NCBI GenBank assembly: GCA_023678885.1
Contig: CM042953.1
Span: 2,120,563-2,184,562 of the forward strand
Source: Pogostemon cablin
Lineage: Eukaryota > Streptophyta > Magnoliopsida > Lamiales > Lamiaceae
Direction: 5' to 3'
DNA length: 64,000 bases
Position 1 is the first letter of the stretch; every line of letters starts with the position of its first letter. Both the position numbers and the translations under genes were made by a program. Below the pieces are notes generated by a model. It ran no database searches, had not been told where the DNA came from, and saw only the letters and a list, made by a program, of their open reading frames with translations. Below are positions 20,160 to 31,592 of this stretch, piece after piece.

Positions 20160-22137
20160 ATTTGGGGTGCTCCGGCACATGTGTTGAAGATGGATACTAA
20201 TAAGTTAGAGTCACGTACGGAAGTTTGTCTGTTTGTAGGATATCCTAAAGGAACGAAGAGTGGTTTATTTTATAATCCAAAGGACCAAAAGGTGATCGTT
20301 AGCATGAATGCCAGATTTTTGGAAGAGGATTATGTAATGAACCACAAACCCTTGAGTAAGATTATTCTAGATGAAGTACAAGAGGAAACACCAAACATAA
20401 TACCAACTGTGTAAGAGGATATACCACAGGACACTGCACCGCGTGTCATACCTGATGCATAATTGCCTGCAGAGCCTCGTCGTAGTGGGAGGGTTGTGAG
20501 ACAACCAGATAGATTCATGGGATTGGGAGAGTCTTCTGACTTGGTCCCTGGTGAACATAAAATTGACCCATGGAATTACAACGAGACACTACAAGATAAA
20601 GATGCTCAATTATGGTAAAACGCAATGAAATCTGAAATAGAATCCATGTATTCTTATCAAGTCTAGGAGCTTGTAGAAACACCCGATGGTGTAAAAGCTA
20701 TTGGATGCAAGTGGATCTATAAAAGGAAAAGAGGATCTGATGGTAAAGTGGTAACATTTAAAGCAAGGCTTATGGCTAAAGGATATACTCAGAAAGAAGG
20801 AATCGATTATGAGGTAACCTTCTCGCCTGTGTCCATGCTTAAGTCAATCCGGATACTTTTATCTATTGCTGCTCATATAGATTATGAGGTATGTCAAATG
20901 GATGTCAAGACAGCTTTCCTGAATGGAAGTCTTGAGAAAAACATCTATATAAAGCAACCAGAAGGATTCATTGCAAATGGCGAAGAGAATCCTGTGTGCA
21001 AGCTTAAAAGGTCCATTTATGGATTGAAACAAGCTTCAAGATCATGGAACATCCATTTTGATAAAGTAATCCAGTCATATGGATTTATTCAATGTTAGGA
21101 TGAATCATGTGTGTACAAGAAGTGTGACGAAAATGTAGTGGTATTTCTTATACTCAACGTGGATGATATTCTACTCATTGGAAATAATGTAAAAGTATTG
21201 TCGGGCGTAAGGGTATGGTTGTTCAAGCAGTTTGAAATGAAGGACTTAGGAGAGGCCGATCACATTCTTGGGATCAAATTAATAAGGGATCGCAAGAAAA
21301 GAATGTTGTGCTTATCCCAAGCTTCATACATTGATACAATCATGGCTTGTTTTAGCATGCAAGATTCTAAGAAAGGTTTTCTACTTTTCAGACATGGAAT
21401 ACCTCTATCTAAGGAAATGTGTCCAAAGACACAACAGGAAATAGAGGCAATGAAGCTGGTCCCTTATGTTTCAGCACTAGGAAGCCTCATATATGATATG
21501 CTATGTACGAGACCGAATATCTGTTATGTCGTTGGCATGGTCAGTAGGTATCAAAGTAATCCAGGACAAGGGCATTGGACTGCTGTAAAGTATATTTTGA
21601 AATACATGCGAAGGATTAGGGATTATGTGCAAATTTATCGGGCAGATACTTTGTTACCTTTTGGTTATATAGATTTATATTTCCAGTCAAATAGGGATGC
21701 TAGTAAATCCACCTTGGGTTATGTGTATACTCTTGGAGGAGGAGTATAAAGCAGAAATGTATTGCGGACTCTAAATGGATGCTAAATATGTAGCAACCTC
21801 TGAGGCAGCTAAATAAGCAGTATGGCTTAGGAAATTCTTAAAGGACTTGGATGTGATTCCTGGTTTGCCCAAAGCGATCATAATTTATTGTGATAACAGT
21901 GGTGCAGTAGCAAACTCAATGGAACCACGAGCCCATAAGGTGAGTAAACACATTGAGCGCAAGTACCACCTAATATGAGACATCATTCAAAGAGGGAAGG
22001 TCATTGTCGCAAAGATTACATCGGAGGATAACCTTGCCGATTCTTTTATTAAGAGCCTTCCAGCAAAAGCATTCGATGGGCATGTAGAAGGAATGGGGAT
22101 TAGATGCGTATCATCAGATATGGCAGCGTAGTCTTTG
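20160..22137 (+). pseudogene. Reverse transcriptase-RNase H region of copia B
   Basis: The post-integrase linker (20181-20414) leads to the RT. It has 'GCKWIYKRKRGSDGKV', 'KARLMAKGYTQKEGIDY', 'QMDVKTAFLNGSLE' and 'YGLKQASRSW'. The catalytic box is 'LNVDDILLIG', so the usual Tyr of YVDD is Asn. 'MKDLGEADHILGI', 'CTRPNICYVVGMVSRYQSNPG' and 'GYVYTLGGGV' follow. RNase H is badly shifted after 21749, though 'YCDNSGAVANS'-type sequence is traceable at 21890-21920. Stops at 20412, 20616, 20664, 21096 and 21747 show it is dead. Confidence 0.87.
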
Positions 22138-22153
22138 AGTATAAGTGGGAGAT
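22138..22153 (+). other. Polypurine tract of copia B
   Basis: AGTATAAGTGGGAGAT lies directly before the 3' LTR. The same sequence precedes the 3' LTRs of A (1311-1326) and C (54758-54773). Confidence 0.85.
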
Positions 22154-23390
22154 TGTTAGATTGTATACTAAAAGCCTTGCTTTGGTATTGAATACTAAAA
22201 GCCTTGCTTTGGTATTGAATAATGTTCTAATAATTTTATTGGAAATGAGAATCATTTGATCAAACGTTTTGCATATTATAAATTGTTTATTTATATGTTT
22301 CTGCAAAAGTTTTTTTACTTTATACTGTAGATAATATGTTGTGCGACAACACGCTGAAGATCATATTATCGGTTTTCTTATAAAGTATAAATAGATGCTC
22401 ACAACGGAGATAGACGGGGACTATCTATCGGGATGGTTGTAGTGTGATTTAGTATTAGTTTGTCTTGACTATAGAATTACAATAGTTCACCTTGTGTGTA
22501 TTGAGCAGGACCGCATGAGATCGTTCGACTTGTACTATCTATATAGGAGAACTTGATCTCAGTTATTGTGGATGTTCGTGCTCTTAATCCCTATACAATA
22601 ACCTCGACATGTAAGGCAGTATATATTTCTTTAATTCATCAATGGGTGAGATTTACATGTATTAAATCAACAAACTCGGTGAGTTGGGAAATAGTATTGT
22701 CTCTATAGTGTGTCTGCTGTTGATTGTAGAAGGAATCCATGTCCGACATAGGTTGATGATGTCCTCTTGAGGAGCTCATAAGATTTATCATGTAAATCTT
22801 GCAAGTGCATTAATTCCAGCATGATAATAAGGTTGAGTGGTACTACTCTCGAATGAGATAGTAATTAATAGAGTTGTCAGTAACTTAATTAATTAATGGA
22901 CATTGTATATCTTAAACATGGGAAGACTATCAATCTCATAATAAGAAGGAGCCCAAAACATAATTTTGGAATTGGATGGGTAGTGTAGTAATAATATTTT
23001 AGTGGACTATATTATTACTATTGGATTTAATTATAAGCTTTGGGCTAAGCTTGGTTAATTAAATCCAATTGAAGCCCAATCCAATTTCTCCTCCTGGTCC
23101 CTGCTGTAGCCCAAGTATAAAAGTTATCTCAGCTCCCTTCAACCCTAAGCTTGCGCCACTATTGACATGAAAGAGAGGAGAAGGAGTAGATTGAGTGGAT
23201 TCTGGAGATTGTTGCTCACACAACACCAGAGTTGACTTTGGGTCATACAGCAGAAGATCAGAGGCAGTTCACTACTGTTCATCCTCTACATCAAACCTAA
23301 AGAAAGGTAAACTTTTATTTTGCTTCCACTATAATTGTTTCCTTAGTTTCCTAATGGATCACGCTGAGCCAATCGATCCAACAGCCAACA
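22154..23390 (+). repeat. 3' LTR of copia B, with 27-bp tandem duplication
   Basis: It runs from TGTTAGATTG to CCAACA and is followed by the target duplication CTTAT. The unit beginning ATACTAAAAGCC is present twice in tandem (22165-22191 and 22192-22218) but only once in the 5' LTR. The TATA box is at 23115-23123 (GTATAAAAG). Confidence 0.92.
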
Positions 23391-24548
23391 CTTATGATAT
23401 ATGTTGATTCTGTTGAAAAGAAGCATGTATTGTTTGTTATTACTTGTAGTTTATGTGGGAATTGATGTTGATTGCATGACTTGAAGGGTGCTTAGGAAAT
23501 CTATTACCCATGAGAGAATTTGAGACTTTTAATCATGGTACATTGATGCATGATAGTTTATTCTTGAGAGAATCATTCATACGTTTGTATTCTAGAACTT
23601 GGTTTTGAGTCTTGTCTGAAGTTTGTGATTGATAGATACTAGGAGATGATCTTAGGCCATTATTTAAAATTTAGCCACTTAGCCAAAAGTTATCCTACCT
23701 TGTAATGTGTATATCATTGAAAGCCCTATTGAGCCTCCTAAAGCTTTTTCTTTCACAAGCCTGTGATAAAAGCCTTTTACCTTTAATTTAACTTTGAAAT
23801 ATCCTATTTACTAGTAGAGAGTTAAGGTGAATAAATTGCTAAGTGATGAAGTTGAAGAAAGAAATGAAGGAAAATTGTGCTAGTGGAGAGGAAAGATTGT
23901 GGTTAAATCATTTCTAGGGGTAGTGCCTAAAACTGGTACCCTGACTGCTTAGAATGGTAGTGCTCATAATTGGTACCCTTATTCTTTGAAGAATGAAGAT
24001 GATGATTCCAAGAAAAAGAAGGAGACGACGAATCGAAAAGAATATGAGAATGTTGATGGAGCAAAGAAATAAAGCTGTTTGATGAAAAGCAAAACTCTAA
24101 GGTAATTCTCTACTAGTGAATTAGTCACTTTATCTAAATTCTCCTACCTTTACTAAAGAGCCAACATTACAACCCATAAGACAAGTCCTTTGTGATCCTA
24201 GTATTGAAATAATTATGAATTGGTTTTTGAGACCTTTGCCAAGCTTATGGTTATGCAGATGTATGAATTGATTATGAGCGTATATACTAACCCTTGAAGT
24301 GTACATCTTTTACACTTGAGTGCGAGACTAAACACTTACCTAGTGAGCTAGATGACTTAGTACTCGTAGAAGTATTATGATTGATTGATGTTCTTGCATT
24401 GATGAAAAGTATAATGACTGCATGTTTTGATATAATGAATTACATGTTTTATTAAGTTGTGGAAACATGAGGATCTTGTGAATCACACTCTCTTGCCTTT
24501 GTTTTGATTTCGTTGCCTCAGGACGAGCAACATGTAAGTTTGGAGGTT
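23391..24548 (+). other. Noncoding 3' region of F, right piece
   Basis: Continues from 2898 after removal of copia B. It has no ORF. A purine-rich part (about 23820-24090) resembles the one in H. It ends in the polypurine tract AAGTTTGGAGGTT at 24536-24548. Confidence 0.65.
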
Positions 24549-24739
24549 TGATGAGAGTAATAATTCATGAATTTTGAGCTCTGATTTGTGTGGAAATCGA
24601 GTATGATTTGGGCTATTATCAAGGTAAATCGGTATGTTTATGGAAAATCCATGAATCAGAGGCTACTGAGGCTATTTGAGTATATTTATGCAGAAAAATA
24701 GGTCAGAAGTGCTCATAATTGGAAAACACGAAGCCTGAG

Positions 24740-24905
24740 ACGCCGCTCAACCTCAGGAGAAGTCGCTCCACTAAAACCTTTTGGTCGAGCGAGGGCAGAG
24801 TTGGTCAAGCGAGTGTCTGTACTGAGTTTTAGCGAACAGAGAGGCCGCTCGACCACCACTCGACATGGTCGAAGTTCGCTCGACCTCGCCAGTTTTTGTC
24901 GAGCA
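24740..24905 (+). promoter_or_regulatory. GCTCGACC motif cluster in F LTR
   Basis: Several copies of GGTCGAGC/GCTCGACC and variants (CACTCGAC, GGTCGAAG) occur on both strands. Other LTRs of this family carry clusters at the same relative place: GGTTCGACC at 45870-46140 and 59460-59582, GCTCGACC at 58615-58675 and 62040-62108. A binding-site array is possible; function is not shown. Confidence 0.45.
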
Positions 24906-25951
24906 GAAACACACGCATCTATTTTCGATAATTTTGAGCCTTGTGTGTGTGAATTGATGTATTTTCCAAGAAAATCCCAATAAAAGTCCATAGGGGAGTT
25001 CTACAAGAATAAAAAGGGATGCCGATCACATCAAAAAGGGAGTTAGATTCCACATCCATCCTACACCACATCCAAACCCTAACTCCATCCGCAGGAGCTA
25101 TAGGGAGAGATTCGTGCAGAGAATCAAGTGAGAACCAAGTGAACATTCAAGACGGAGCGAGAAGCAACGGTGCCCACATCTAGAGTTTACTTCGCAACTT
25201 AATCTTTCTTGTAATTTTCAAGACTATGGGTAAGATCTATCCAAACACCATGAACGTTCTTCGAAGTATTATGGGCTAGAACCACTTTGGTAGTTCTAGG
25301 GTTATTAAGGTTTTTATCTAGTTTAATTAAACTACCATGTGTATACTCCGTACAACACTACTTGTGGATTTATGTTATATAAGACAATACTTTATTAATT
25401 CATAATCTGAGTTGTTTTGTGCATCTTTAACTATTATATAGAGTCTGAATACATATCTTGGTTATTAATTGAGTGTGTTCACTGCTGAGCAGGATTCTAT
25501 GTTATGATTATAAGTGAAGGGACTCCGATGCTTCATTAGAAACTATCTTATATAAATACTTATTAATTGAATTGAATTCGAGTTAGTAAGTAGGATAAAG
25601 AGGATAATTATATAGTACCTATAAAGGGAGATCATATCGGGTTAGATTACTTAGTACAAGGGAAATAATTGATACTGATAGTACCTAGAAAGGAGGAGTA
25701 TAATTGTATTCTTGCTCCACAGTGATTCACATGTATTACACGCATATTTACTTGTATCTATAGAGTAGATTTGCATGGTTTAGTGATGCGTCCATAGTCC
25801 ATAAGGCAGAGTCGGACGTTGACATATGGAAGGGAGATTAATTAGTGAAGCTGGATGGCTCAAACAGCTACCTATCTTATCACTTGTCAACTCTCGTTTA
25901 TTCTCTACTAATTGTTTACTTTATTTGTTATTTTGTTATTCTATTTATTAG

Positions 25952-26613
25952 TGTTGAGATTATGAAGAGAAATACACCTGGATCCTACTTCTAATCTTTC
26001 AAACAAAGATAACACACTCAACTCACGTTTGTAGGCTTAAATACAAAGAACAATTGAATCAAAAACTGTAAATAAAGAAATCAACACTCAAGGAATTATA
26101 ATAGTTCGATCATGAAGATCTACGTCCACTTTCAAAGGAAATTGAGCACTCTTTCATTGATAGACAATTACACCTAATGAAGAAGATTAACTAACTTCTT
26201 TGATCACTCATGGATCAATCTACCTAACTTGCAGAAGCTGAACATTCAATCGTGTGTTTCATAGCAGCAGACTTGCTTCTTATATACCAGGTGGAGGGTT
26301 GGTTCGTTTCAGCTGCACAGCTGATGCCTCACACCACCAATGTGGTCTTGACACATCAGCACCTTCCTAATAACATACTTAACAAACTAACTCCCTCAAA
26401 GCTTCTTGAATCACCTCCCTAACCAATACAACTGATCAATAACCTCCTAACAAACCCTACCAATTAGTATGCACTCATGTAGCCACGTGTGTGTGATATA
26501 TCCCAACGTATAAACTCCAAGAAATACGTATGCATTGCTCACATACTTTATGGACAACGTGATGCACCGGTTACATGAGATCATGATCATGTTTTATACT
26601 CCAACTTCTAACA
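25952..26613 (-). repeat. 3' LTR of copia G
   Basis: On the plus strand it runs from TGTTGAGATT to TTCTAACA, so on the minus strand it begins TGTTAGAAG. The minus-strand polypurine tract AAGGTGGAGAAT abuts it at 26614-26625. Confidence 0.93.
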
Positions 26614-26709
26614 ATTCTCCACCTTAAAACATGTATCATATCTTTCAAAAAATTTGCTGCTCAATTCCCTTTGTTGCTGCTCCATTATGAGCAGCTCCCT
26701 CCAAGATCA

Positions 26710-27438
26710 CTAGAAATGCATTCCAACTAAGCTCAAGCTTAGTTCAAACTTTGAACTAGGCAAGGTTTTGGTTAGACAGTCTACTGGATTGACAGATGTG
26801 TCAATCTTGTGTACCCTTACAACTCTATTTTGTACAAGATCTCTCACAAAATATAACTTGACATCAATGTGCTTAGTCCTTTCATGATAGACCTGATGTT
26901 TGGCTAAATGAATTGCACTTTGATTGTCACAGAACACCTCTACACAATCCTGTTTAATACCAAGTTCATGTACCATTCCAGAGATCCATAATCCTTCTTT
27001 GATTGCTTTAGTCAAAGCTATAAACTCAGCCTCAGTTGTGGACAAAGCCACAATGGATTGATGGTTTGCTTTCCAACTTATGGCTGTTCCAAAGAGAGTA
27101 AAGATATAACCAGCCAATGATTTCCTTGTGTCCATATTAGCTGCATAGTCAGCATCCACATATCCATACAACACTTGACTTTGTTCCTGTCTTTTCTGAA
27201 ATTTCAAACCTCTGTATGCAGAACCTTTGATGTACTTCATTGCCCATTTTACTGCCTGCCAGTGTGGCTTCCCTGGACATGCCATAAATCTACTCAAAAT
27301 ACTCATGACATATCCCATATCTGGCCTATAGCAGACCATACAGTACATCAAACTTCCAACTGAACTTGCATAAGGTATCAAGTTCATTTCTTCTAATCCT
27401 GATGTAGTTGTAGGAGCCTGCTGTGATGATATCAATCT
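26710..27438 (-). pseudogene. RNase H of copia G
   Basis: Open frame of about 240 codons ending at 26710. It has 'YASSVGSLMYCMVCYRPDMGYVMSILSRF', then 'GYVDADYAANMDTRKSLAGYIFTL' (first catalytic Asp region), 'STTEAEFIALTKAIKEGLW' (Glu), 'VFCDNQSAIHLAKH' (Asp) and 'HERTKHIDVKLYFVRD'. Catalytic positions look intact. A stop at 27436-27438 separates it from RT in the same frame. It would degrade RNA in RNA-DNA hybrids during reverse transcription. Confidence 0.9.
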
Positions 27439-28137
27439 CTACTTAAAAGGTATTGTAACAGACTTACTTTCAAACATGTTATACCTTTTAAGGACCTTCA
27501 CTAAGTAGGATTCCTGATTGAGAATCAGACTTCCACTACTTCTGTCCCTAATAATGGACATCCCAAGTATCATCTTAGCTTCTCCCAAGTCTTTCATGTC
27601 AAATTCTAATTTCAACATACCTTTGACTTTCTGAATACCATTTATGGTATAACTTGCTATTAGCATATCATCAACATATAGAAGCAGGTAAGTATACTGA
27701 TTCCTTTCTTTCATGTAATATACACAGCTGTCATATGAGCTTCTAGCAAATCCAAAGGCTGTTATATATTGATCAAATCTCAGGTACCACTGTCTAGGGC
27801 TTTTTTTAAGTCCATATAGTGACTTCTTAAGTAAACAAGCCTTAGATTCTATATTCTGGATATCAACTCCCTCTGGTACAGTCATGAAGATTTGTTCTTC
27901 TAATTCACCATGAAGAAAAGTAGTTGTTACATCCATTTGGTGAAGCTCAAGATCATACTGTGCTGTTAAGGATAGTATGATCCTTATAGAGCAATGCTTG
28001 ACTACAGGAGAGAATATCTCATTGTAGTCCACACCTTCTTTCTGTGAGAATCTCTTAGCTACCAATCTAGCTTTATATCTTATTTTTCCATCTGCGGTTG
28101 CTGAGAGCTTCCTTTTAAAAATCCATTTACATCCCAC
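27439..28137 (-). pseudogene. Reverse transcriptase of copia G
   Basis: About 232 residues: 'GCKWIFKRKLSATADGKIRYKARLVAKRFSQKEGVDY', 'QMDVTTTFLHGELEEQIFM', 'SLYGLKKSPRQWY' and the intact catalytic box 'LLYVDDMLIAS', then 'MKDLGEAKMILGMSIIRDR'. A TAA at 28138-28140 cuts it from the upstream integrase part in frame. The apparent start here is not a true initiator, as the protein would be made by cleavage of the polyprotein. Confidence 0.9.
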
Positions 28138-28140
28138 TTA

Positions 28141-29730
28141 CTTTTGCTTCAGAGGTTTATCTACTATCTTCCAAGTTCCATTTTTATCAAGAGACATTAG
28201 TTCCTCACTTATTGCAGTGATCCACTGATCAGCATCAGGGCTAGTTATTGCTTCCATGTAGCTCTTAGGTTCACTAGCTTCAATCTCAGAGGTTGTATAT
28301 AGTGCATATGAAACCTGATCAGCTTGAATATATCTAGTTGGAGGATTTATTTCCCTTCTTTGTCTATCCTTTGCTAGATGATATGTGCTGAGATCAGTCT
28401 TTTCTTAATTAGTACCTGGTGTGTCATCTGCTGATTCAGAGATTTTATCAGACTCCACCTAAGACTCAATACCCTCATTTGATGTCACTGAGGTACCAAT
28501 TTGCTCTAATAATGGCATCTTTGTTTCATTGAAGATGACATCCCTGCTGACCAGAAACTTATGGCTTTCAAGACTCCATAGTCTGTAACCTTTTACACCA
28601 GATGGATATCCAACCATTACACACCTTATGGCTCTAGGTTCTAGCTTATCTTACCTTATGTGTGCATAGGCAAGACAGCCAATTACCCTTAAGTAGCCAT
28701 AATCAACAGGTTTTCCTCTCCAAACCTGTTCAGGTGTTTTGAACTTCAAAGGTGTTAAGGGACTTCTATTTATAAGATAAACTGCTATAGAAACTAACTC
28801 ACCCCAGAAGCTCTTGTGAAAACCTCCACTACTCATCATGCATCTGACCCTTTCCAGTATGATTTGGTTCAATCTTTCAGCAACTCCATTTTGTTGTGGA
28901 GTGGATGGGACTGTCTTGTGCCTTCTTATCCTCTTTTGTTTACAAAAGTTTTTAAACTCTTAAGAGAGATATTCCAGACCATTATCTGTTCTTAACACCT
29001 TCAAGGTAATTCCAGTTGCATTTTCAACCTCAACCAGCCAGTCTTTAAATTTTGACAGAGCTTCATCATTTGATTTCAGGATGTATATCCAAGCTTTCCT
29101 TGAATAATCATCTATAAAAGAGATAAAATATTTACCTCCTCCCTTAGACAAAGTCTTGGCTGGCCCCCATAGGTCAGAGTGAACATAATCAAGAATTGAT
29201 GAGGAGCTATGTTCACCAGCGCCAAACTTCATCCTCTTTGATTTCCCTAGAACACAATGCTCTCACTGTTCTAGTTTAACTTCTGTTTCTCCACACAACA
29301 GATTTTGTTTGGCTAGTTCTTGGAGCCCCCTCAAGCTTATATGAGCTAATCTCCTATGCCATAACAATGTACTATCATGTGTTCCTATTGTATGAGCGTG
29401 AGCAGTAACAGTGCTTCCACACAAGAAATACAAGTCATGTTTCTTGATACCTCTCAAGAATATATCATCTCCCTTGGTGACTGTGAGATAACCATCTTTG
29501 ATTGGAAGCCATAACCCATGGAATCAAGCTTACCAAGAGAGATTAAATTTCTTCTTAAATCAGGAACATACCTTACATCATGAAGGATCCTGACTGATCC
29601 ATCAGTCCGTTCAAGCTTGATTGATCTTATTCCCTTGATCTTGCATGTTTGATCATTTCTAAGAAGTACTGATCCACCATTTTGATACTTGAATTCACAA
29701 AACCACTGTTTGTTAGGGAACATATGGAAA
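28141..29730 (-). pseudogene. Protease-integrase region of copia G
   Basis: The protease motif 'IDSGCTFHM' is at about 29730-29705, one frame off Gag. Then come 'VLLRNDQTCKIKGI' and 'LHDVRYVPDLRRNLISLGKLD'. The integrase zinc site has 'LLWHRRLAHIS', but the first Cys of 'xEHCVLGK' is a TGA (29263-29265). The core keeps 'YVHSDLWGPA', 'LRTDNGLEYLS' and 'TPQQNGVAERLN'. Further stops lie at about 28957 and 28648. The linker to RT (28141-28648) is shifted but traceable ('ISRDVIFNE' type, 'SYMEAITSPDADQW'). Confidence 0.85.
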
Positions 29731-29744
29731 GTGCAGCCTGAATC

Positions 29745-30673
29745 AATTCTGATGTTGTTATTGATAGAGCTTCAACAAAGTCTCCTTTGTCTTGGACTTG
29801 TGCTGTCTGATTAACTTGCATTTTCTGATCAGTGTCCTTACCTTTATCAATCCCTTTTGCTTTTTCAGCCTTCCATTTGTAACAGTTTCTTTTCATATGC
29901 CCTGGGAGAGGACAGTGATAGCACTTCCTCACTTCACCTTCTTTGGTTGATGATCCTTCTCCCTTGCTGTCTTGTTTGTCAACATTCTTGTGATCTTTCT
30001 TCTTCTTGTTATTTCTTTTGGATTGATAATTGTTCCTAGAAATTAATCCTTCTCCTCCTGAGTTTGGTAAACCCACAGATACCAGTTGAAGCTGCCTTGA
30101 CTTGAGTGCTAGTAGTGCACTGTCAAACTTGATAGTGCCTTGGTTTGCATACAGTAATGTATCTTTAAAACTTTGAAAGGATTTTGGAAGTGCTGTCATT
30201 AACATGAGAACCCTTTCTTCTTCAGAAATCTTAACATCAACACTTTTAAGATCATCCAAAATCTTGATGAATTCATCAACTTGACTTAGTATAGGCTTTT
30301 CATCACTTATCTTATATGCATGAATTTTCTCTTTGATATGCAGCCTATTTGCTAGTGTTTTCACCATATACAGAGACTCCAATTTCTCCCAAACACCAAT
30401 GGTAGTAGTTTCTCTAGCTACTTCACGTAATGCCTTATCCCCCAAACATAAAATGATAGTAGAGTGAGCTTTACGAAGTACCTCATCATCTATTTGAACT
30501 CTTGGAGGTCCTGCTACTGAAGGATCTTTGATGATCTTTGTCTTGACCGATGGAGGTGGCTTCAATGCATCAATGAGCCCCTGCTGTGTCAAGATCGCAT
30601 TCATCTTGAGTTTCCAGAGGCTGAAATCCGTTTTCTTCGAGAGCTTCTCAATATCAAAACGTGTGGTGTTCAT
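29745..30673 (-). pseudogene. Gag of copia G (long open frame, frameshifted at its end)
   Basis: I choose the ATG at 30673 ('MNTTRFDIEKLS') because codons further upstream overlap the primer-binding site. The protein has the copia Gag pattern 'FSLWKLKMNAILTQQGL', 'VWEKLESLYMVKTLANRLHIKEKIHAY', 'LMTALPKSFQSFKDTLLY', a basic Lys-rich stretch, and an intact zinc knuckle CYHCPLPGHMKRNC (C-x2-C-x4-H-x4-C). The frame shifts near 29750, just before the protease motif, so Gag itself could still be made but not the fused Gag-Pol. Confidence 0.85.
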
Positions 30674-30699
30674 CTTTTCCAATTCAGCTTCGTTCGATC

Positions 30700-30718
30700 T
30701 TCCCACAGACGACGCCAA
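30700..30718 (-). other. Primer-binding site of copia G
   Basis: On the minus strand TTGGCGTCGTCTGTGGGA follows the LTR end after one base. It is not the initiator tRNA-Met type used by A, B and C. I have not assigned the tRNA. Confidence 0.6.
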
Positions 30719-30719
30719 T

Positions 30720-31381
30720 TGTTGAGATTATGAAGAGAAACACACCTGGATCCTACTTCTAATCTTTCAAACAAAGATAACACACTCAACTCACATTTGC
30801 AGGCTTGAATACAAAGAACAATTGAATCAAAAACTGTAAATAAAGAAATCAACACTCAAGGAATTATAGTGGTTCGACCATGAAGATCTACGTCCACTTT
30901 CAAAGAAAATCGAGCACTCTTTCATTGATAGACAATTACACTTGATGAAGAAGATTAACTAACTTCTTTGATCACTGATGGATCAATCTACCTAACTTGC
31001 AGAAGCTGAACATTCAATTGTGTGTTTCATAGCAGCAGACTTGCTGCTTATATACTAGGTGGAGGGTTGGTTCGTTTTAGCTGCACAGCTGATGCCTCAC
31101 ACCACCAATGAGGTCTTGACACATCAGCACCTTCCTAACAACATACTTAACAAACTAACTCCCTCAAAGCTTCTTGAATCACCTCCCTAACCAACACAAC
31201 TGATCAATAACCTCCTAAAAAACCCTACCAATTAGCATGCACTCATGCAGCCACGTGTGTGTGATCTATCCCAATGTATAAACTCCAAGAAATACATATT
31301 CATTGCTCACATACTTTCTGGCCAACGTGTTGCACCGATTGCATGTGATCATGATCATGTTTTATACTCCAACTTCTAACA
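30720..31381 (-). repeat. 5' LTR of copia G
   Basis: 662 bp, equal in length to the other LTR of G and differing at scattered single bases. Flanked by the target duplication ATTAG. Confidence 0.93.
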
Positions 31382-31386
31382 ATTAG

Positions 31387-31592
31387 ATTAATAACTACTC
31401 TCTATTTAAATTGCCCAACAATAGTTTCTCTTAATATAAATAAGAGTCAATAAATATTAGGTACAAAACGTATTTAAAATTACTAAGAGATACATTCGCT
31501 TCAGAAAATTATATTTTGTTTTTCCCAAAATACCTATACCTATCAATACATTAGTGTGCATTGTTAAGATGGAAATAAAAATACGTTATTTA
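31387..31592 (+). other. F LTR remnant and start of repeat block
   Basis: The first ~45 bp ('ATTTAAATTGCCCAACAATAG') match the F-family LTR (compare 57545-57590, minus strand). The rest is AT-rich DNA leading to the first 'ACATTAGTGTGCATT' unit at about 31549. No gene. Confidence 0.55.

Larger units (their letters stand above)
2899..23390 (+). mobile_element. Copia element B, complete with nested gypsy H
   Basis: A full-length Ty1/copia element: 5' LTR 2899-4101, tRNA-Met-type PBS, long leader, gag-pol relics (18201-22137), PPT and 3' LTR 22154-23390. The 5-bp target duplication CTTAT is perfect (2894-2898 and 23391-23395). Without gypsy H (5171-17897 plus duplication) it is about 7.76 kb. 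Its gag-pol reads through in one order but has more than ten stops, so it is dead. Differences between its LTRs, including a 27-bp duplication only in the 3' copy, indicate an older insertion than copia C. Confidence 0.93.
25952..31381 (-). mobile_element. Copia element G, complete (minus strand)
   Basis: A 5430-bp Ty1/copia element. Its two LTRs are 662 bp each: 30720-31381 (5' in its own direction) and 25952-26613 (3'). Target duplication ATTAG is perfect (25947-25951, 31382-31386). Gag, protease, integrase, RT and RNase H lie in copia order on the minus strand. The Gag N-terminus and 'YMVKTLANRLHIKEK' resemble the Tork/Tnt1 type. Only a handful of frameshifts and stops separate it from an intact element, and the LTRs differ at few positions, so it is among the younger insertions here. 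Confidence 0.95.

Noticed and set aside
24801..24991. Frames across the GCTCGACC cluster of F
   Set aside because: Four overlapping frames on both strands arise from the repeated word; none is conserved in E2-E4.
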